Shown in pieces: positions 42,038-53,144 of a stretch of DNA of 64,000 nt (its first letter is position 1; the number at the start of each line of letters is the position of its first letter). A program made the position numbers and the translations under genes. The notes under the pieces were generated by a model, which had not been told where the DNA came from, did not search any database, and saw only the letters and a program-made list of their open reading frames with translations. This stretch comes from Lachnospiraceae bacterium (GTDB lineage Bacteria; Bacillota; Clostridia; Lachnospirales; Lachnospiraceae), in assembly GCA_017934175.1 (NCBI GenBank), contig JAGBKB010000064.1, positions 1-64,000 of the forward strand, given 5' to 3'.

Positions 42038-44821
42038 ATGCAATATAATAGAGTGATGTCATTGTCAAATGGCACATGTATTAAAATTGATAATTCACTG
42101 ACATATCGTGTGAAATCAATTACTTTTGAGTTAGAAAAAAATAAAAAGTATGAGGACCACATAAATATATCGAATGTCAGAGAACTTAACATGGATGGAA
42201 ATGCCTATTCAGACAATAATAGGGTACTCATAAAGAATCCTATTATTAATGATAAGGCATATAATATTTCATTTACCATTGACACTGTAGATTTAGAAGA
42301 TGGCGATATAGTAAGTGGTAATATTTCTATCATAACTAATGTTGGAAATGCCAACATTCCATTTGAATATAAAATTATAACTGACAATTTGACCAGAGCA
42401 GTTAATAATCTTGATACAATTACAGATTACTATGACTATTTTGTTTCTGATTTCGAAGGAGGGAGAACTCTCTTTATAGAAAAAAGAATACTTAAGGCTC
42501 ATTTTATGCAAGATGATTTTATTATGAGTTTATATGAGGGACTTATAAAGGGTAGCAATAAAGATATAGCCATAATAGAGTTTTTTAGAGCATTTGAAAT
42601 TGATGTAACTAATTTATATAAAAATGTAAATGATGAAATAGTAAGAAGATATATAGATGATACACTTGATAATATTGATTTAGAGACAATAAAAGCAAGT
42701 GATGATTTAAATAAATTACTAACAATTAATTCTAAAGAAAGTAAAGAAGAGTTAATTAAAAATGAGATACTGTTAGAAGCAAGCAATATAATAGACAATT
42801 TGAAAGATAAAGAATTGCTTATTGTACTTGCATCTATGTGTGTGAGAAGTAATTTTACAGACCAGTTATCATTTAAGATATATCTAAAAGTTATAGAAAA
42901 AGGTTCTAATATACATGGTATATATGACAAGTTTTTATTGTCTATACCAGATGACTATGCTAACAAATTGCCACTTTATATATATAGATATTATTTTGAA
43001 GATAAAAGTTATACATTTGATGACAAAGCAAAATTATATGAAAATATAATTGCTGTATTTGGTGAAAATGAAGATGTATATATGATGTTTAATAATGAAA
43101 TGTTAGAATATGCAATTTCAAGAATTTATCAAAATAGAATAACAGAGTCTCTTATTAAAATATACAACAAACTTTTAAATATTAATATAATAAATGAAAA
43201 TAACTGTAATAATATACTATATTTACTCAGGAGTCATAAATTTATTATAGCAAATACCAACATAAAAAAAGTAATCATCAAATATGCAGAGACAGAAAAA
43301 GAAACAAAATATGATGTTGTAAATGGGATAGCATATGTGCCTATATTTTTTGATTCGCGAGTTATATTGTATGAGGATATATATGGTAATCGTTTTTATA
43401 ATGAAGATGTAAATATAAGTATTTTATTTGAAAAAAAAGAGTTAGAGAGTTATATAGTAGAGAATTATCCTCCAAGTGAGATAATAGATATGACTAAAGT
43501 CATAAAACTAAATGAAGCACAGACACTCACAAGAGAGTATGAAGTAGAAGAAATAAGAGAACTTGAAAATAAGTTAAATCTAAATATTGTTATAAAAAAA
43601 AAAAATAAGAATAAAATAATTGATTATTACTATAGAGAAGTATTGGCAGGCAATACAATAAGTGACAACGCAAAAACATTTTTAATGAAATTAGTATTTG
43701 GCAAGATGAATACTGATGACAAAAGAAAAATCCTGAAAATAATGATAGAGTGCAAAGAGTACATTTATGTTTTTGGCAAAGCCTCATATTATGGATTAAA
43801 CCTTTTGGATGATAGTGACTTATTAGTTTTATTTTTAAAGTGCATAGATATAAATGATGAAACTAATAAGGCAAGACTTATAAATGATATCTTTTCTTTT
43901 GTGAAAAAAGGCAATAGAGATATAAAACTACTAAACTACTTATCTAATAATTATGAATCATCAATAGAAAATATGGTATTTGTAATGGACAAGATGGTAG
44001 AATGTGGATTAGATTCAAGTTATATGGCAAAAAAGATTTTAATGCTTGTACTTGAAAGTAATGATGTTTCAGGGATTGACCACATATTTGATAACTATGA
44101 TGAAACAATTGATGAAAATGATTCTTTAGTAGTAGCATATCTAAATAAGAAAGCAACTGATTATTTCCTTGATGACATAGAAACCAGTGATGAGTATTTT
44201 TCAAAGTTAACAAAGTATTTGTCTAATCATTATGATGAAATTGATACACTTCCTATAATATTCTTATTTGCAATTACAAAATATATATCAACATTTAGAA
44301 TGTTATCTGATAATGACTTAAGAAGAATACTTATAAAATCTATGGAAAGACTACTTAAAACTGATTATGTATTTGCTTATTATAAAAAATTAAACAAACA
44401 TGTTAGGATTCCATATTCAATTATGAATAAGGAATATATAGAGTACCATGCTGATAAAGATTTTGTACCACGAGCAATTATTACAATTAGCGGTGAAGAT
44501 GATAAAAAAACTATAGAACTTACAAAAGTATTTATGAACATCTATGTGAAAAAGATTACAGTTTTTAAAAATGAAATAATAAATTATGAAATAATTAATT
44601 CAAGTGATGCATCAAATGTTTTAGCAAAAGGTACACTTACATATGATGAGAATTATGAACTTGAATATCCAAAATATAACAAGATGAGAGGTACATTTGA
44701 TTATATTAATGATGCTATAGTGTGCCTTGATAGAGATAATATAGAGGGGCTTAAAAAAGTTGTGCTTGAAATGATAGAAAAACAAGAAATGTCAAAGGCT
44801 TTGTTTAATTTATGGTCCTAG
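42038..44821 (+). CDS. DUF5717-type large protein
   Basis: This 927-residue cytosolic protein has no signal peptide or membrane segment. Residues about 1-125 look like a beta-sandwich (YNISFTIDTVDLEDGDIVSG, then NVGNANIPFEYKI). From about 150 to 800 it is helical and acidic with no catalytic motif, resembling a helical-repeat scaffold. The C-terminal 130 residues return to strands. I associate this layout with DUF5717 of Lachnospiraceae. ATG 42038 coincides with the predicted transcript start; ATG 42056 is an alternative. A run of 11 A (43594-43604) interrupts the coding part near codon 519. It overlaps the DUF5716-like gene by 10 bases. The function is unknown. Confidence 0.7.
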   Translation: MQYNRVMSLSNGTCIKIDNSLTYRVKSITFELEKNKKYEDHINISNVRELNMDGNAYSDNNRVLIKNPIINDKAYNISFTIDTVDLEDGDIVSGNISIITNVGNANIPFEYKIITDNLTRAVNNLDTITDYYDYFVSDFEGGRTLFIEKRILKAHFMQDDFIMSLYEGLIKGSNKDIAIIEFFRAFEIDVTNLYKNVNDEIVRRYIDDTLDNIDLETIKASDDLNKLLTINSKESKEELIKNEILLEASNIIDNLKDKELLIVLASMCVRSNFTDQLSFKIYLKVIEKGSNIHGIYDKFLLSIPDDYANKLPLYIYRYYFEDKSYTFDDKAKLYENIIAVFGENEDVYMMFNNEMLEYAISRIYQNRITESLIKIYNKLLNINIINENNCNNILYLLRSHKFIIANTNIKKVIIKYAETEKETKYDVVNGIAYVPIFFDSRVILYEDIYGNRFYNEDVNISILFEKKELESYIVENYPPSEIIDMTKVIKLNEAQTLTREYEVEEIRELENKLNLNIVIKKKNKNKIIDYYYREVLAGNTISDNAKTFLMKLVFGKMNTDDKRKILKIMIECKEYIYVFGKASYYGLNLLDDSDLLVLFLKCIDINDETNKARLINDIFSFVKKGNRDIKLLNYLSNNYESSIENMVFVMDKMVECGLDSSYMAKKILMLVLESNDVSGIDHIFDNYDETIDENDSLVVAYLNKKATDYFLDDIETSDEYFSKLTKYLSNHYDEIDTLPIIFLFAITKYISTFRMLSDNDLRRILIKSMERLLKTDYVFAYYKKLNKHVRIPYSIMNKEYIEYHADKDFVPRAIITISGEDDKKTIELTKVFMNIYVKKITVFKNEIINYEIINSSDASNVLAKGTLTYDENYELEYPKYNKMRGTFDYINDAIVCLDRDNIEGLKKVVLEMIEKQEMSKALFNLWS

Positions 44822-46014
44822 GTATAAGTTTAGATGAAAATTATGCATGTGTGTGTGTTGATGGTGACAACAATGTTTTGTCGCTTCCTTTTGCTGTTGG
44901 AAGAAATCTAAATACAAACACTTGGTTTATAGGCGATGAAGCAAAAAATGAAAATATTGACAATGGTGATATAGTAATTGATAAATTATTCTATATTATT
45001 AGGAATGATGTTCCAGCACGAATCGGAGAGATATCATATGAAGCAAAAGAGTTAATTAAAATCTTTTTTTCATCTCTACTTTCTAAATATGACAATATAG
45101 AATATGTTACAGTAGTTGTAAGAAATGGTGATGTTCGTTATTTAGAAAAAATTAAGTATGCACTCATTTCATATTTTAAAGATAGCGATAAGTTCAAAGT
45201 GTCAACTTACAGTGAGGCATTTGTTTCGTTTATAAAATCAAAAGATGCAGAATATTATAATGATGCAGTGTCTCTATTTGATTTTACTGAAAAAGCACTG
45301 ACTTATTATGAATTAGTTAGATATATAGATGATAATAATATAGAATATTGGAAAGTTGATACTGAAGAACATTTGGCACTACCTCTTGACTTGTTGTCTG
45401 GTGATGCTGGAAAAAAAGTGTGTGATAATTTATTATATGATTTTGCTAAAAGAAGTATATCAGAAGAAAAGCATGGAAATATTGTTCTTTCTGGACTTGG
45501 ATTTTCAGATACATCTTCATATAGAGATTTTATGACATATGTGTGTAGTTTTGCCAAGGTTGAAACTGATGTTTGCTTTTTTGCAAAATCTGCATATTTA
45601 TTATCTATGGATATACTAAATAATAACTTTGATGAAAATGTTATGATTATAACTGATGCAAGAACTATGGCATCAGTAAAACTTTTAGCAACAGTTAATC
45701 AAGTGAATACGAAAGTAGAATTAATAAAACCAGGTGTTGAATGGTTTGATATAAAAGATAATACATTTGATATTATTGTTGATGGAGATACTGAACTTAG
45801 ATTTGAGATACTAAAAGTAATAGAGAGAGTTGTGAACGAGGAAAAGTTTTCTATTCCAGAGGCTATGGTTAGGAGACAAGATAAAACCAATTTGTTACAG
45901 ATTTGCTTTATGTTTACAGAACAGAGAATAATGCAATTAAGTTTAATAGATAAAGGATTTGGAGAGTTTTACGAATCAAGTATTGAAAAAAGGGATAAAG
46001 AGATAAGAATATAA
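44812..46014 (+). CDS. DUF5716-type protein with possible actin/Hsp70-like fold
   Basis: The 400-residue protein starts with GISLDENYACVCVDG, which resembles the first phosphate loop of Hsp70/actin-fold ATPases (a strand with D, then a turn). VSLFDFTEKALTYYELVRY and GNIVLSGLGFSDTSSYRDF could be later elements of that fold. The match is loose and the usual DxGxT signature is absent. I associate it with DUF5716, which accompanies DUF5717. The genes overlap by 10 bases upstream and 1 base downstream, so the three proteins of this module are likely made together. Confidence 0.6.
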   Translation: MVLGISLDENYACVCVDGDNNVLSLPFAVGRNLNTNTWFIGDEAKNENIDNGDIVIDKLFYIIRNDVPARIGEISYEAKELIKIFFSSLLSKYDNIEYVTVVVRNGDVRYLEKIKYALISYFKDSDKFKVSTYSEAFVSFIKSKDAEYYNDAVSLFDFTEKALTYYELVRYIDDNNIEYWKVDTEEHLALPLDLLSGDAGKKVCDNLLYDFAKRSISEEKHGNIVLSGLGFSDTSSYRDFMTYVCSFAKVETDVCFFAKSAYLLSMDILNNNFDENVMIITDARTMASVKLLATVNQVNTKVELIKPGVEWFDIKDNTFDIIVDGDTELRFEILKVIERVVNEEKFSIPEAMVRRQDKTNLLQICFMFTEQRIMQLSLIDKGFGEFYESSIEKRDKEIRI

Positions 46015-46790
46015 TGGTTATCTTTTGCGGAAAATCAAATAACAATCCATATTATATAAAAGAAGCAGACTTAAATATAAAATCAATTCAAGAACTTGCT
46101 TATTTTATATATAATTATGCAATTCTTATATCCAATAGTTTTATTACAAAAAATCTTATTTTATATATTGATAATTCATTGAAGTTGCCAAAACTTGCAA
46201 GTGATTTAAATGAAATGTTTAATAAAAAGGTTAATTTGTCGGATATATTAATTCATATATTAGCGAATTCCAATTATTACAGTGATGAAGAAATTACATC
46301 TTTTAGGAAAAAGTTATTAAAACTATTATCTTTGCCAGAAGAAGATTATATATTAAATGCAGGTGATAAATTATTTCAATTAAAAAAATATGAAAAAGCA
46401 ATTACTCAATATAGTAAGATTGCAAAAACTAATAACAATGCAATGCTTAGACTTGCCCAGTCTTATGCAAAACTTCAGTTTTATGAAATAGCATCAGAAT
46501 ATTTTGCTGAACTTTATAAGAGAACTAAAAGTATAAATGTGTTAAAAGAAGCGTATTTTTGTCTTAAATTAAATGGTACTGTTGAAAAGATACGAGATAT
46601 AGAGTCGCGAATTGATGAAAACTTGCTTGCTGATTGGGAATATGACATTGTAAGCAAGATTATAAAAGTGAGAAAAGATGAAACAATGAAAGAATATGAA
46701 GACATCTTTTTGATGGGCTCAAGTTATATAAAAGAAAATATTGAAGCACTTATAAAAAAATGGAAAGGTAAATATAGGTACATTGGGTAA
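46014..46790 (+). CDS. TPR-like protein of the DUF5717/DUF5716 module
   Basis: The 258-residue protein has a mixed N-terminal domain (VIFCGKSNNNPYYIKEADLN) and a C-terminal helical part. The segment KLFQLKKYEKAITQYSKIA followed by AMLRLAQSYAKLQFYEIASEYF reads as two TPR-like hairpins (about residues 120-170). It is tightly coupled to the DUF5716-like gene upstream and ends 1 base before the valS start codon. A role as adaptor in the same complex is inference. Confidence 0.6.
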   Translation: MVIFCGKSNNNPYYIKEADLNIKSIQELAYFIYNYAILISNSFITKNLILYIDNSLKLPKLASDLNEMFNKKVNLSDILIHILANSNYYSDEEITSFRKKLLKLLSLPEEDYILNAGDKLFQLKKYEKAITQYSKIAKTNNNAMLRLAQSYAKLQFYEIASEYFAELYKRTKSINVLKEAYFCLKLNGTVEKIRDIESRIDENLLADWEYDIVSKIIKVRKDETMKEYEDIFLMGSSYIKENIEALIKKWKGKYRYIG

Positions 46791-46791
46791 T

Positions 46792-49452
46792 ATGGAAAAT
46801 CTGGATAAAAATTATAGTCCAAAGGACATAGAAGAAAGAATTTATAAAAAGTGGATGGACACTAATTCTTTTAGTGCAAATCCAAATAAAAATAAAAAGC
46901 CTTATACAATTATGATGCCACCACCAAATATAACAGGGAAACTTCACATGGGGCATGCACTTGATATAAGCCTTCAAGATACTCTTATAAGATATAAAAG
47001 AATGAAAGGGTATGAAGCACTTTGGCAACCTGGAACTGACCATGCAGCGATTTCTACTGAAGTTAAGGTTGTTGATAAGTTAAAGTCAGAAGGTAAAGAC
47101 AAATATGAAATAGGCAGAGAAGCATTCATGAAAGAAGCGTGGGCTTGGAAAAATAAGTACGAGTCAAATATTATTGAGCAACAGAAAAAAATGGGTGCAA
47201 GTTGTGATTGGTCTAAATTAAGATTTACTTTAGATGATGGATGTAGTAAGGCTGTATTAAAAACATTTAAAGAATTATATGATAAAGGACTTATATATAA
47301 AGGTAAAAGAATAGTAAATTGGTGCCCATCATGTCATACAACTATTTCAGATGCGGAAGTAAATTATGAAGAACAAGAGGGCGCACTTTATCATATAAAA
47401 TATTATTTTGAAGATAAAAATGTATTAGTAAATGGTAAGAATTATATAGTAGTAGCAACTACAAGACCAGAAACTATGCTTGGAGATACTGCAGTTGCTG
47501 TAAATCCAGATGATGAGAGATATAAAGACATCATAGGCAAGATTTTGATTTTACCACTTGTAGGTAGAAAATTAGAAATCATAGCAGATTCTTATGTTGA
47601 TATGGAATTTGGTACGGGCTTTGTAAAAATGACACCTTGCCATGACCCAAATGACTTTGAAGTTGGAAACAGGCATAATCTTGAGCAAATACAGATTTTA
47701 GATGATGATGCAAAAATTATTTTCCCTAATAGTAAATATCATGGGATGGATAGATTAGAATGTAGAAAAGTAATAGTTGATGATTTAAAGAATGAAGGTT
47801 TTATAGAAAAAATCGAGCCATATAATCACAATGTAGGAACTCACGATAGATGCCACACAAATATTGAACCAATGGTAAAAGACCAGTGGTTTGTGAAGAT
47901 GGAACCACTTGCTAAACCGGCTATTGAAGCACTGAAAAATGGCACATTAAAATTTGTACCAGAAAATTATGGCAATACTTATTTACATTGGCTTACTAAT
48001 ATTAAAGATTGGTGTATATCAAGACAAATCTGGTGGGGACATAGGATACCAGTATATTACTGTGATGATTGTAAAAAAATGACGGTGTCAGAAAACAAAG
48101 TAGTTGAGTGTGAACACTGTAAGAGCAAGAATATTCATCAAGATGAAGATACACTCGACACATGGTTTTCATCTGCACTATGGCCATTTTCTACTCTTGG
48201 TTGGCCAAATGTTGATGATGAAAAATATAAATATTTTTATCCAACAGATGTTTTAGTTACAGGCTATGACATAATATTCTTTTGGGTTATCAGGATGGTA
48301 TTTTCAGGAATAGAACAAACTGGCAAATGTCCATTTAAAGAAGTTTTGATTCATGGAATTGTCCGTGACAACCAAGGTAGAAAGATGAGCAAATCACTTG
48401 GCAATGGCATAGACCCACTTGATATAGTAAAAGAATATGGTGCAGATGCTTTGAGACTTGCACTTTTAACTGGAAATGCACCAGGCAATGATATGAGATT
48501 TTATGAGTCAAGAGTTGAAGCAGGTAGGAACTTCTTAAATAAAGTTTGGAATGCCACAAGGTTTATTATAATGAATGACAAAACAAACTCTAAATTTGTG
48601 AGTGACCATTTAAGCAAAATGAATATTAATAAACTGGAAGATAGATGGATATTAACACTGCTCAACAATGTAATAAAAGAAGTTACTATCAATATTGAAA
48701 AATATGAACTTGGAATTGCACTTGAAAAAATACAAAAGTTTATATGGGAAGAGTTTTGTGATTGGTATATAGAGTTTAAGAAGGGCATATTATATAATGG
48801 TACAGATGAAGAGAAAGAAGATGCAATATATATATTAAAATATGTACTGTTTAATAGTTTGAAACTTTTGCACCCATTCTGCCCATTTATAACAGAAGAA
48901 ATATATGATAAATTATTTGATGACTCACTCATTATAAAAGAAACTTTCCCAGAATATGATGCAAATAATGTATATGAAAAAGAAGAAAGTTCACTTCAGT
49001 ATATCAAAGAAGTTATTACATCAATACGAAATAGAAGGGCTGAATTAAATGTGCCTCATGATAAAAAGCCAGACATTGTTGTTGAAACTAATGATGAGAA
49101 TATAAAAGAAATGTATGAACTTTGTGCTAATTTTATAAAAACACTTGCACAGGTCAATAATATAAGTTTTAGTAACAATATTGATAACATAGATAAATAT
49201 ATATCTTTGACTTTTGAAAAATCAAATGTCTATATTCCTTTTGATGAACTTGTAAATATTGAAGAAGAAAAAAATAGACTACAAACTGAAATTAAAAAGG
49301 TTGAATCGGAAATTAATAGAGCAAAAGGGATGCTTTCAAATGAAAAGTTTATAAGTAAAGCACCAGAAGCAAAAGTGTTAGAAGAAAAAGAGAAACTAAA
49401 AAAGTATGAGCAGATGCTTATTGATTTAAAGAATACATTGGAGAAATTGTAA
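46792..49452 (+). CDS. valS: valyl-tRNA synthetase
   Basis: ATG 46792 follows the preceding stop directly; an in-frame TTG at 46783 is possible. The 886-residue class I enzyme has HIGH in PPPNITGKLHMGHAL (about residues 43-57), an editing domain with ATTRPETMLGDTAV and KMSKS in GRKMSKSLGNG (about 527-537). The C-terminal coiled coil covers about residues 820-885. Full length. It is read within the operon started by the DUF5717 gene; no T-box leader is present upstream. Confidence 0.96.
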   Translation: MENLDKNYSPKDIEERIYKKWMDTNSFSANPNKNKKPYTIMMPPPNITGKLHMGHALDISLQDTLIRYKRMKGYEALWQPGTDHAAISTEVKVVDKLKSEGKDKYEIGREAFMKEAWAWKNKYESNIIEQQKKMGASCDWSKLRFTLDDGCSKAVLKTFKELYDKGLIYKGKRIVNWCPSCHTTISDAEVNYEEQEGALYHIKYYFEDKNVLVNGKNYIVVATTRPETMLGDTAVAVNPDDERYKDIIGKILILPLVGRKLEIIADSYVDMEFGTGFVKMTPCHDPNDFEVGNRHNLEQIQILDDDAKIIFPNSKYHGMDRLECRKVIVDDLKNEGFIEKIEPYNHNVGTHDRCHTNIEPMVKDQWFVKMEPLAKPAIEALKNGTLKFVPENYGNTYLHWLTNIKDWCISRQIWWGHRIPVYYCDDCKKMTVSENKVVECEHCKSKNIHQDEDTLDTWFSSALWPFSTLGWPNVDDEKYKYFYPTDVLVTGYDIIFFWVIRMVFSGIEQTGKCPFKEVLIHGIVRDNQGRKMSKSLGNGIDPLDIVKEYGADALRLALLTGNAPGNDMRFYESRVEAGRNFLNKVWNATRFIIMNDKTNSKFVSDHLSKMNINKLEDRWILTLLNNVIKEVTINIEKYELGIALEKIQKFIWEEFCDWYIEFKKGILYNGTDEEKEDAIYILKYVLFNSLKLLHPFCPFITEEIYDKLFDDSLIIKETFPEYDANNVYEKEESSLQYIKEVITSIRNRRAELNVPHDKKPDIVVETNDENIKEMYELCANFIKTLAQVNNISFSNNIDNIDKYISLTFEKSNVYIPFDELVNIEEEKNRLQTEIKKVESEINRAKGMLSNEKFISKAPEAKVLEEKEKLKKYEQMLIDLKNTLEKL

Positions 49453-49453
49453 T

Positions 49454-51472
49454 ATGTCAAAAAACTTAGTGATAGTTGAGTCACCGGCAAAAGTTAAAAC
49501 AATATCAAAGTTTTTAGGTAAAGATTATACTGTTGAAGCCAGCATGGGGCATCTAATTGATTTACCTAAAAGTTCTATTGGAGTGGATATAGACAATGAT
49601 TTTGATATTAAATATATAACAATTAGAGGCAAAGGACAATTACTGAATAAATTAAAATCTAAAGCAAAAGGAGCAGATGTCATTTACCTTGCAACTGACC
49701 CTGATAGAGAAGGAGAAACTATAAGTTGGCATCTGAAGAATGCATTTAAGTTGCCCGATAACAAAGAAATACATAGAATTAGTTTTAATGAAATAACTAA
49801 AAACGCTGTGACTAATGCCATAACTAATCCACGTGACATTGATATGAATTTAGTCAATAGTCAGCAAGCAAGAAGAGCCATAGATAGAATAGTTGGTTAT
49901 AAGATTAGCCCTATATTGTGGGAAAAAGTTAAAAATAAACTATCTGCAGGTAGAGTTCAAAGTGTTGCTTTAAGACTTATAAGCGAAAGAGAAGATGAAA
50001 TAAGTAGATTTATTCCAAAAGAATATTGGAGTTTGGAAGCAGTTCTTAAGGTAGGGAAAGATAGTGAACTTTTAGTAAGTTTTTATGGAAAAGATGGAAA
50101 AAAATTAGAATTAAATAATGAAAAAGAAGTTGATGACATAATTAATACAATAGGAAATAATAAGTTTAAAGTAATAGATGTAAAAAAATCTAAAAGAGAA
50201 AAAAAGGCACCACTGCCATTTACAACATCTACTATGCAACAAGAGGCTGGCAAGGTATTAAATTTTACTGTTGCAAAAACTATGAGTGTGGCACAAAAAT
50301 TATACGAAGGAATCGAATTACCTGGGCGAGGAACTACTGCACTCATAACATATCTTAGAACAGATTCAACGAGAATTGCTGCTGAAGCAGTGACAAATTG
50401 TAAAAATTATATTGAAAAAAATTATGGCGTTGAGTATGCTGCAGACTATGTTTCTACGGATAAAGAAAAGGGTAATAAAGTTCAGGATGCTCACGAAGCG
50501 ATTAGACCTACATATTTGGAACTTGCACCAGCAGATATTAAAGATTCGCTCAGCAAAGATGAATATAAATTATATTCACTCATATGGAGAAGATTTATTG
50601 CTTGCCGTATGAAACCAGCCATATATGATACAGAGAAAGTAACTTTTGATGCAAACTCATATACCTTTACTGCTAATTCATCAAAAGTTGCATTTCAAGG
50701 GTTTTTAATGATATACAAAAATAGTGATGATGAAGAAAATAAAAACTCTAAATTGCCTAACTTTAATGTTGGAGATGAACTTGAAAAAGATGAGTTTAAA
50801 AAAGAACAACATTTTACACAGGCACCACCACATTTTACTGAAAGTTCACTTGTAAAATTATTGGAAGAAAATGGTATAGGTAGACCATCAACATATGCTC
50901 CTACTATAAATACATTACTAAAAAGAAGATATGTGACAAAAGAAAAGAAGAGTTTATTTATAACTGAACTTGGAACAGCCGTTAATAATATAATGACAAA
51001 AGCATTTGATGACATTGTAGATGAAAAGTTTACAGTAAATATGGAAAAACAACTTGATGAAGTTGAAAATGGTAAGATAGAGTGGAAACAAGTCTTAAGA
51101 GACTTTTATCCAAAACTCCAAAAGGAACTTGAGAGTGCAGAAAAAAATCTTGAAAAGATAAGCATTAAAGAAGAAACAACTGAAGAAAAATGTGAAAAGT
51201 GTGGCGCTAATTTGGTTGTGAAGTATGGTCCATTTGGAAAGTTTCTTGCTTGTCCTAATTTCCCAGAATGTAGATTTACAAAAAATTATTTTGAACATAC
51301 TGGGGTTTTGTGCCCAGAGTGTAAAAAGCATGAGGTTTACAAACTTCGGACAAAAAAAGGAAGAATCTTTTATGGTTGTTCTGACCCTGACTGTACTTAT
51401 ATGACTTGGCAATTACCAAAAGATGCAACTATAATTGAGGGTATGGAGAAGTATATAGAAAAAGATAAATAA
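49454..51472 (+). CDS. topA: DNA topoisomerase I
   Basis: The 672-residue type IA enzyme relaxes negative supercoils. The Toprim domain holds [12 protein letters not shown] and [14 protein letters not shown]; the active Tyr is in [10 protein letters not shown] (about residue 297). Two C-terminal zinc fingers follow: CEKCGAN with CPNFPEC, and CPECKKHE with CSDPDC. The gene starts 1 base after the valS stop with no strong ribosome site, so coupling is likely. Confidence 0.96.
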   Translation: MSKNLVIVESPAKVKTISKFLGKDYTVEASMGHLIDLPKSSIGVDIDNDFDIKYITIRGKGQLLNKLKSKAKGADVIYLATDPDREGETISWHLKNAFKLPDNKEIHRISFNEITKNAVTNAITNPRDIDMNLVNSQQARRAIDRIVGYKISPILWEKVKNKLSAGRVQSVALRLISEREDEISRFIPKEYWSLEAVLKVGKDSELLVSFYGKDGKKLELNNEKEVDDIINTIGNNKFKVIDVKKSKREKKAPLPFTTSTMQQEAGKVLNFTVAKTMSVAQKLYEGIELPGRGTTALITYLRTDSTRIAAEAVTNCKNYIEKNYGVEYAADYVSTDKEKGNKVQDAHEAIRPTYLELAPADIKDSLSKDEYKLYSLIWRRFIACRMKPAIYDTEKVTFDANSYTFTANSSKVAFQGFLMIYKNSDDEENKNSKLPNFNVGDELEKDEFKKEQHFTQAPPHFTESSLVKLLEENGIGRPSTYAPTINTLLKRRYVTKEKKSLFITELGTAVNNIMTKAFDDIVDEKFTVNMEKQLDEVENGKIEWKQVLRDFYPKLQKELESAEKNLEKISIKEETTEEKCEKCGANLVVKYGPFGKFLACPNFPECRFTKNYFEHTGVLCPECKKHEVYKLRTKKGRIFYGCSDPDCTYMTWQLPKDATIIEGMEKYIEKDK

Positions 51473-51488
51473 TATATATGGAGGGATT

Positions 51489-53141
51489 ATGGCAGTAAAA
51501 TATATTTTTGTAACAGGTGGAGTTGTATCAGGACTTGGTAAAGGTATAACCGCTTCAAGCCTTGGAAGACTTCTTAAAGCAAGGGGTTATAAAGTTACGA
51601 TGCAAAAGTTTGACCCATATCTTAATGTTGACCCAGGAACAATGAATCCAATTCAACATGGAGAAGTTTTTGTAACTGATGATGGTGCAGAAACAGATCT
51701 TGACCTTGGACATTATGAAAGATTTATTGATGAGAGTTTAACTAAAAACTCTACTGTTACCAGTGGAAAGATATATTGGTCAGTACTTAATAAGGAAAGA
51801 AAAGGTGATTATGGTGGTGGTACTGTACAAGTTATTCCTCATGTTACTAATGAAATAAAGTCAAGATTTTATAAAAGTGCAGAGTCACTTAGAAATGTTG
51901 GAAAAGGAAAAAAAGATGATAAAGATATAGAGATAGCAATTATCGAAGTCGGTGGAACAGTCGGCGACATAGAGTCTCAACCTTTTATAGAAACAATAAG
52001 ACAGTTTAAACATGAGTTAGGCAATGACAATGTAATCTTGGTTCATGTTGTTTTGATACCATATATTAAGGCTTCACAAGAATTAAAGACTAAACCTACA
52101 CAGCAGTCAGTTAAAACTTTGCAAGGAATGGGAATACAACCCGATATATTGGTATGTAGGTCAGAACATCCAGTAGATGCAAGTGTTATTTCAAAGATTT
52201 CACTCTTTTGTAATCTTGAACCAAGTTGTGTAATTGTAAATCCAGATGTAGATATTCTTTATGAAGTTCCAGTTGTTATGGAAAAACAGGGACTTGCGAA
52301 AGCAGCGAGCAAATGTTTAGGGCTTAAAGATAAAACACCAAACCTGACTGAATGGAACAAAATGATTGACAATATGAAGAATCCAACAAAAGAAGTGAAC
52401 ATAGCACTTATAGGTAAATATGTGGCACTTCATGATGCATATTTGTCAGTTGTTGAAGCACTGAAGGCTGCAGGTGGTGCACATAGAACAAAGATAAATA
52501 TTATATGGATTGATTCAGAGAATATAAAGAAATCAAATGTTGCAAAACTTTTGAAAAATGTCAATGGAATAATAGTTCCAGGTGGTTTTGGTTCAAGAGG
52601 AATAGAAGGAATGATTTTGGCAGCAGAATATGCACGAACTAAAAAAATACCATATCTTGGAATATGTCTTGGTATGCAAATAGCAATAATTGAATTTGCA
52701 AGAAATGTTTTAGGACTTAAAGATGCTGATTCTGCAGAGTTTAATGTGGATACTAAAAATCCAGTAATACATTTGATGCCAGAACAAATAGGAGTTGAAG
52801 ATTTGGGAGGAACACTTCGACTTGGAAGTTATCCTTGTAAGTTGGAAAAAAATACAAAATGTTATAAGTTATTTGGGAAAGAAGAAATTAGTGAAAGACA
52901 TCGCCATAGATATGAAGTAAATAATGACTATAGAGAAGCGTATCAAAAAAATGGAATGATACTTGCTGGTATGTCACCAAATGGAAAAATAGTTGAAATG
53001 ATAGAACTTGCGAAACATCCATTTTATATTGCGACGCAAAGTCATCCTGAATTAAAAAGTAGACCAAATAGACCTCATCCATTATTTGATGGTTTTATAC
53101 AGGCAACAGTAGATGATTTACCACCTAAAAAGAAGAAGTAA
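51489..53141 (+). CDS. pyrG: CTP synthase
   Basis: The 550-residue enzyme makes CTP from UTP with glutamine. The amidoligase part begins [14 protein letters not shown] with [18 protein letters not shown]-site [12 protein letters not shown] follows. The glutaminase part holds Cys in [10 protein letters not shown], with SHPELKSRP at the C-terminal end. GGAGGG precedes the ATG. No attenuator of the GGGC-initial type is visible in the 16-base gap. Confidence 0.96.
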   Translation: MAVKYIFVTGGVVSGLGKGITASSLGRLLKARGYKVTMQKFDPYLNVDPGTMNPIQHGEVFVTDDGAETDLDLGHYERFIDESLTKNSTVTSGKIYWSVLNKERKGDYGGGTVQVIPHVTNEIKSRFYKSAESLRNVGKGKKDDKDIEIAIIEVGGTVGDIESQPFIETIRQFKHELGNDNVILVHVVLIPYIKASQELKTKPTQQSVKTLQGMGIQPDILVCRSEHPVDASVISKISLFCNLEPSCVIVNPDVDILYEVPVVMEKQGLAKAASKCLGLKDKTPNLTEWNKMIDNMKNPTKEVNIALIGKYVALHDAYLSVVEALKAAGGAHRTKINIIWIDSENIKKSNVAKLLKNVNGIIVPGGFGSRGIEGMILAAEYARTKKIPYLGICLGMQIAIIEFARNVLGLKDADSAEFNVDTKNPVIHLMPEQIGVEDLGGTLRLGSYPCKLEKNTKCYKLFGKEEISERHRHRYEVNNDYREAYQKNGMILAGMSPNGKIVEMIELAKHPFYIATQSHPELKSRPNRPHPLFDGFIQATVDDLPPKKKK

Positions 53142-53144
53142 GAT

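Noticed and set aside
41962-42192. N-terminal extension of the DUF4364 protein
   Set aside because: It crosses both divergent promoters and the start of the opposite gene, and exceeds the family length.
46741-46800. T-box leader for valS
   Set aside because: valS starts directly after the preceding stop, leaving no space for a T-box.
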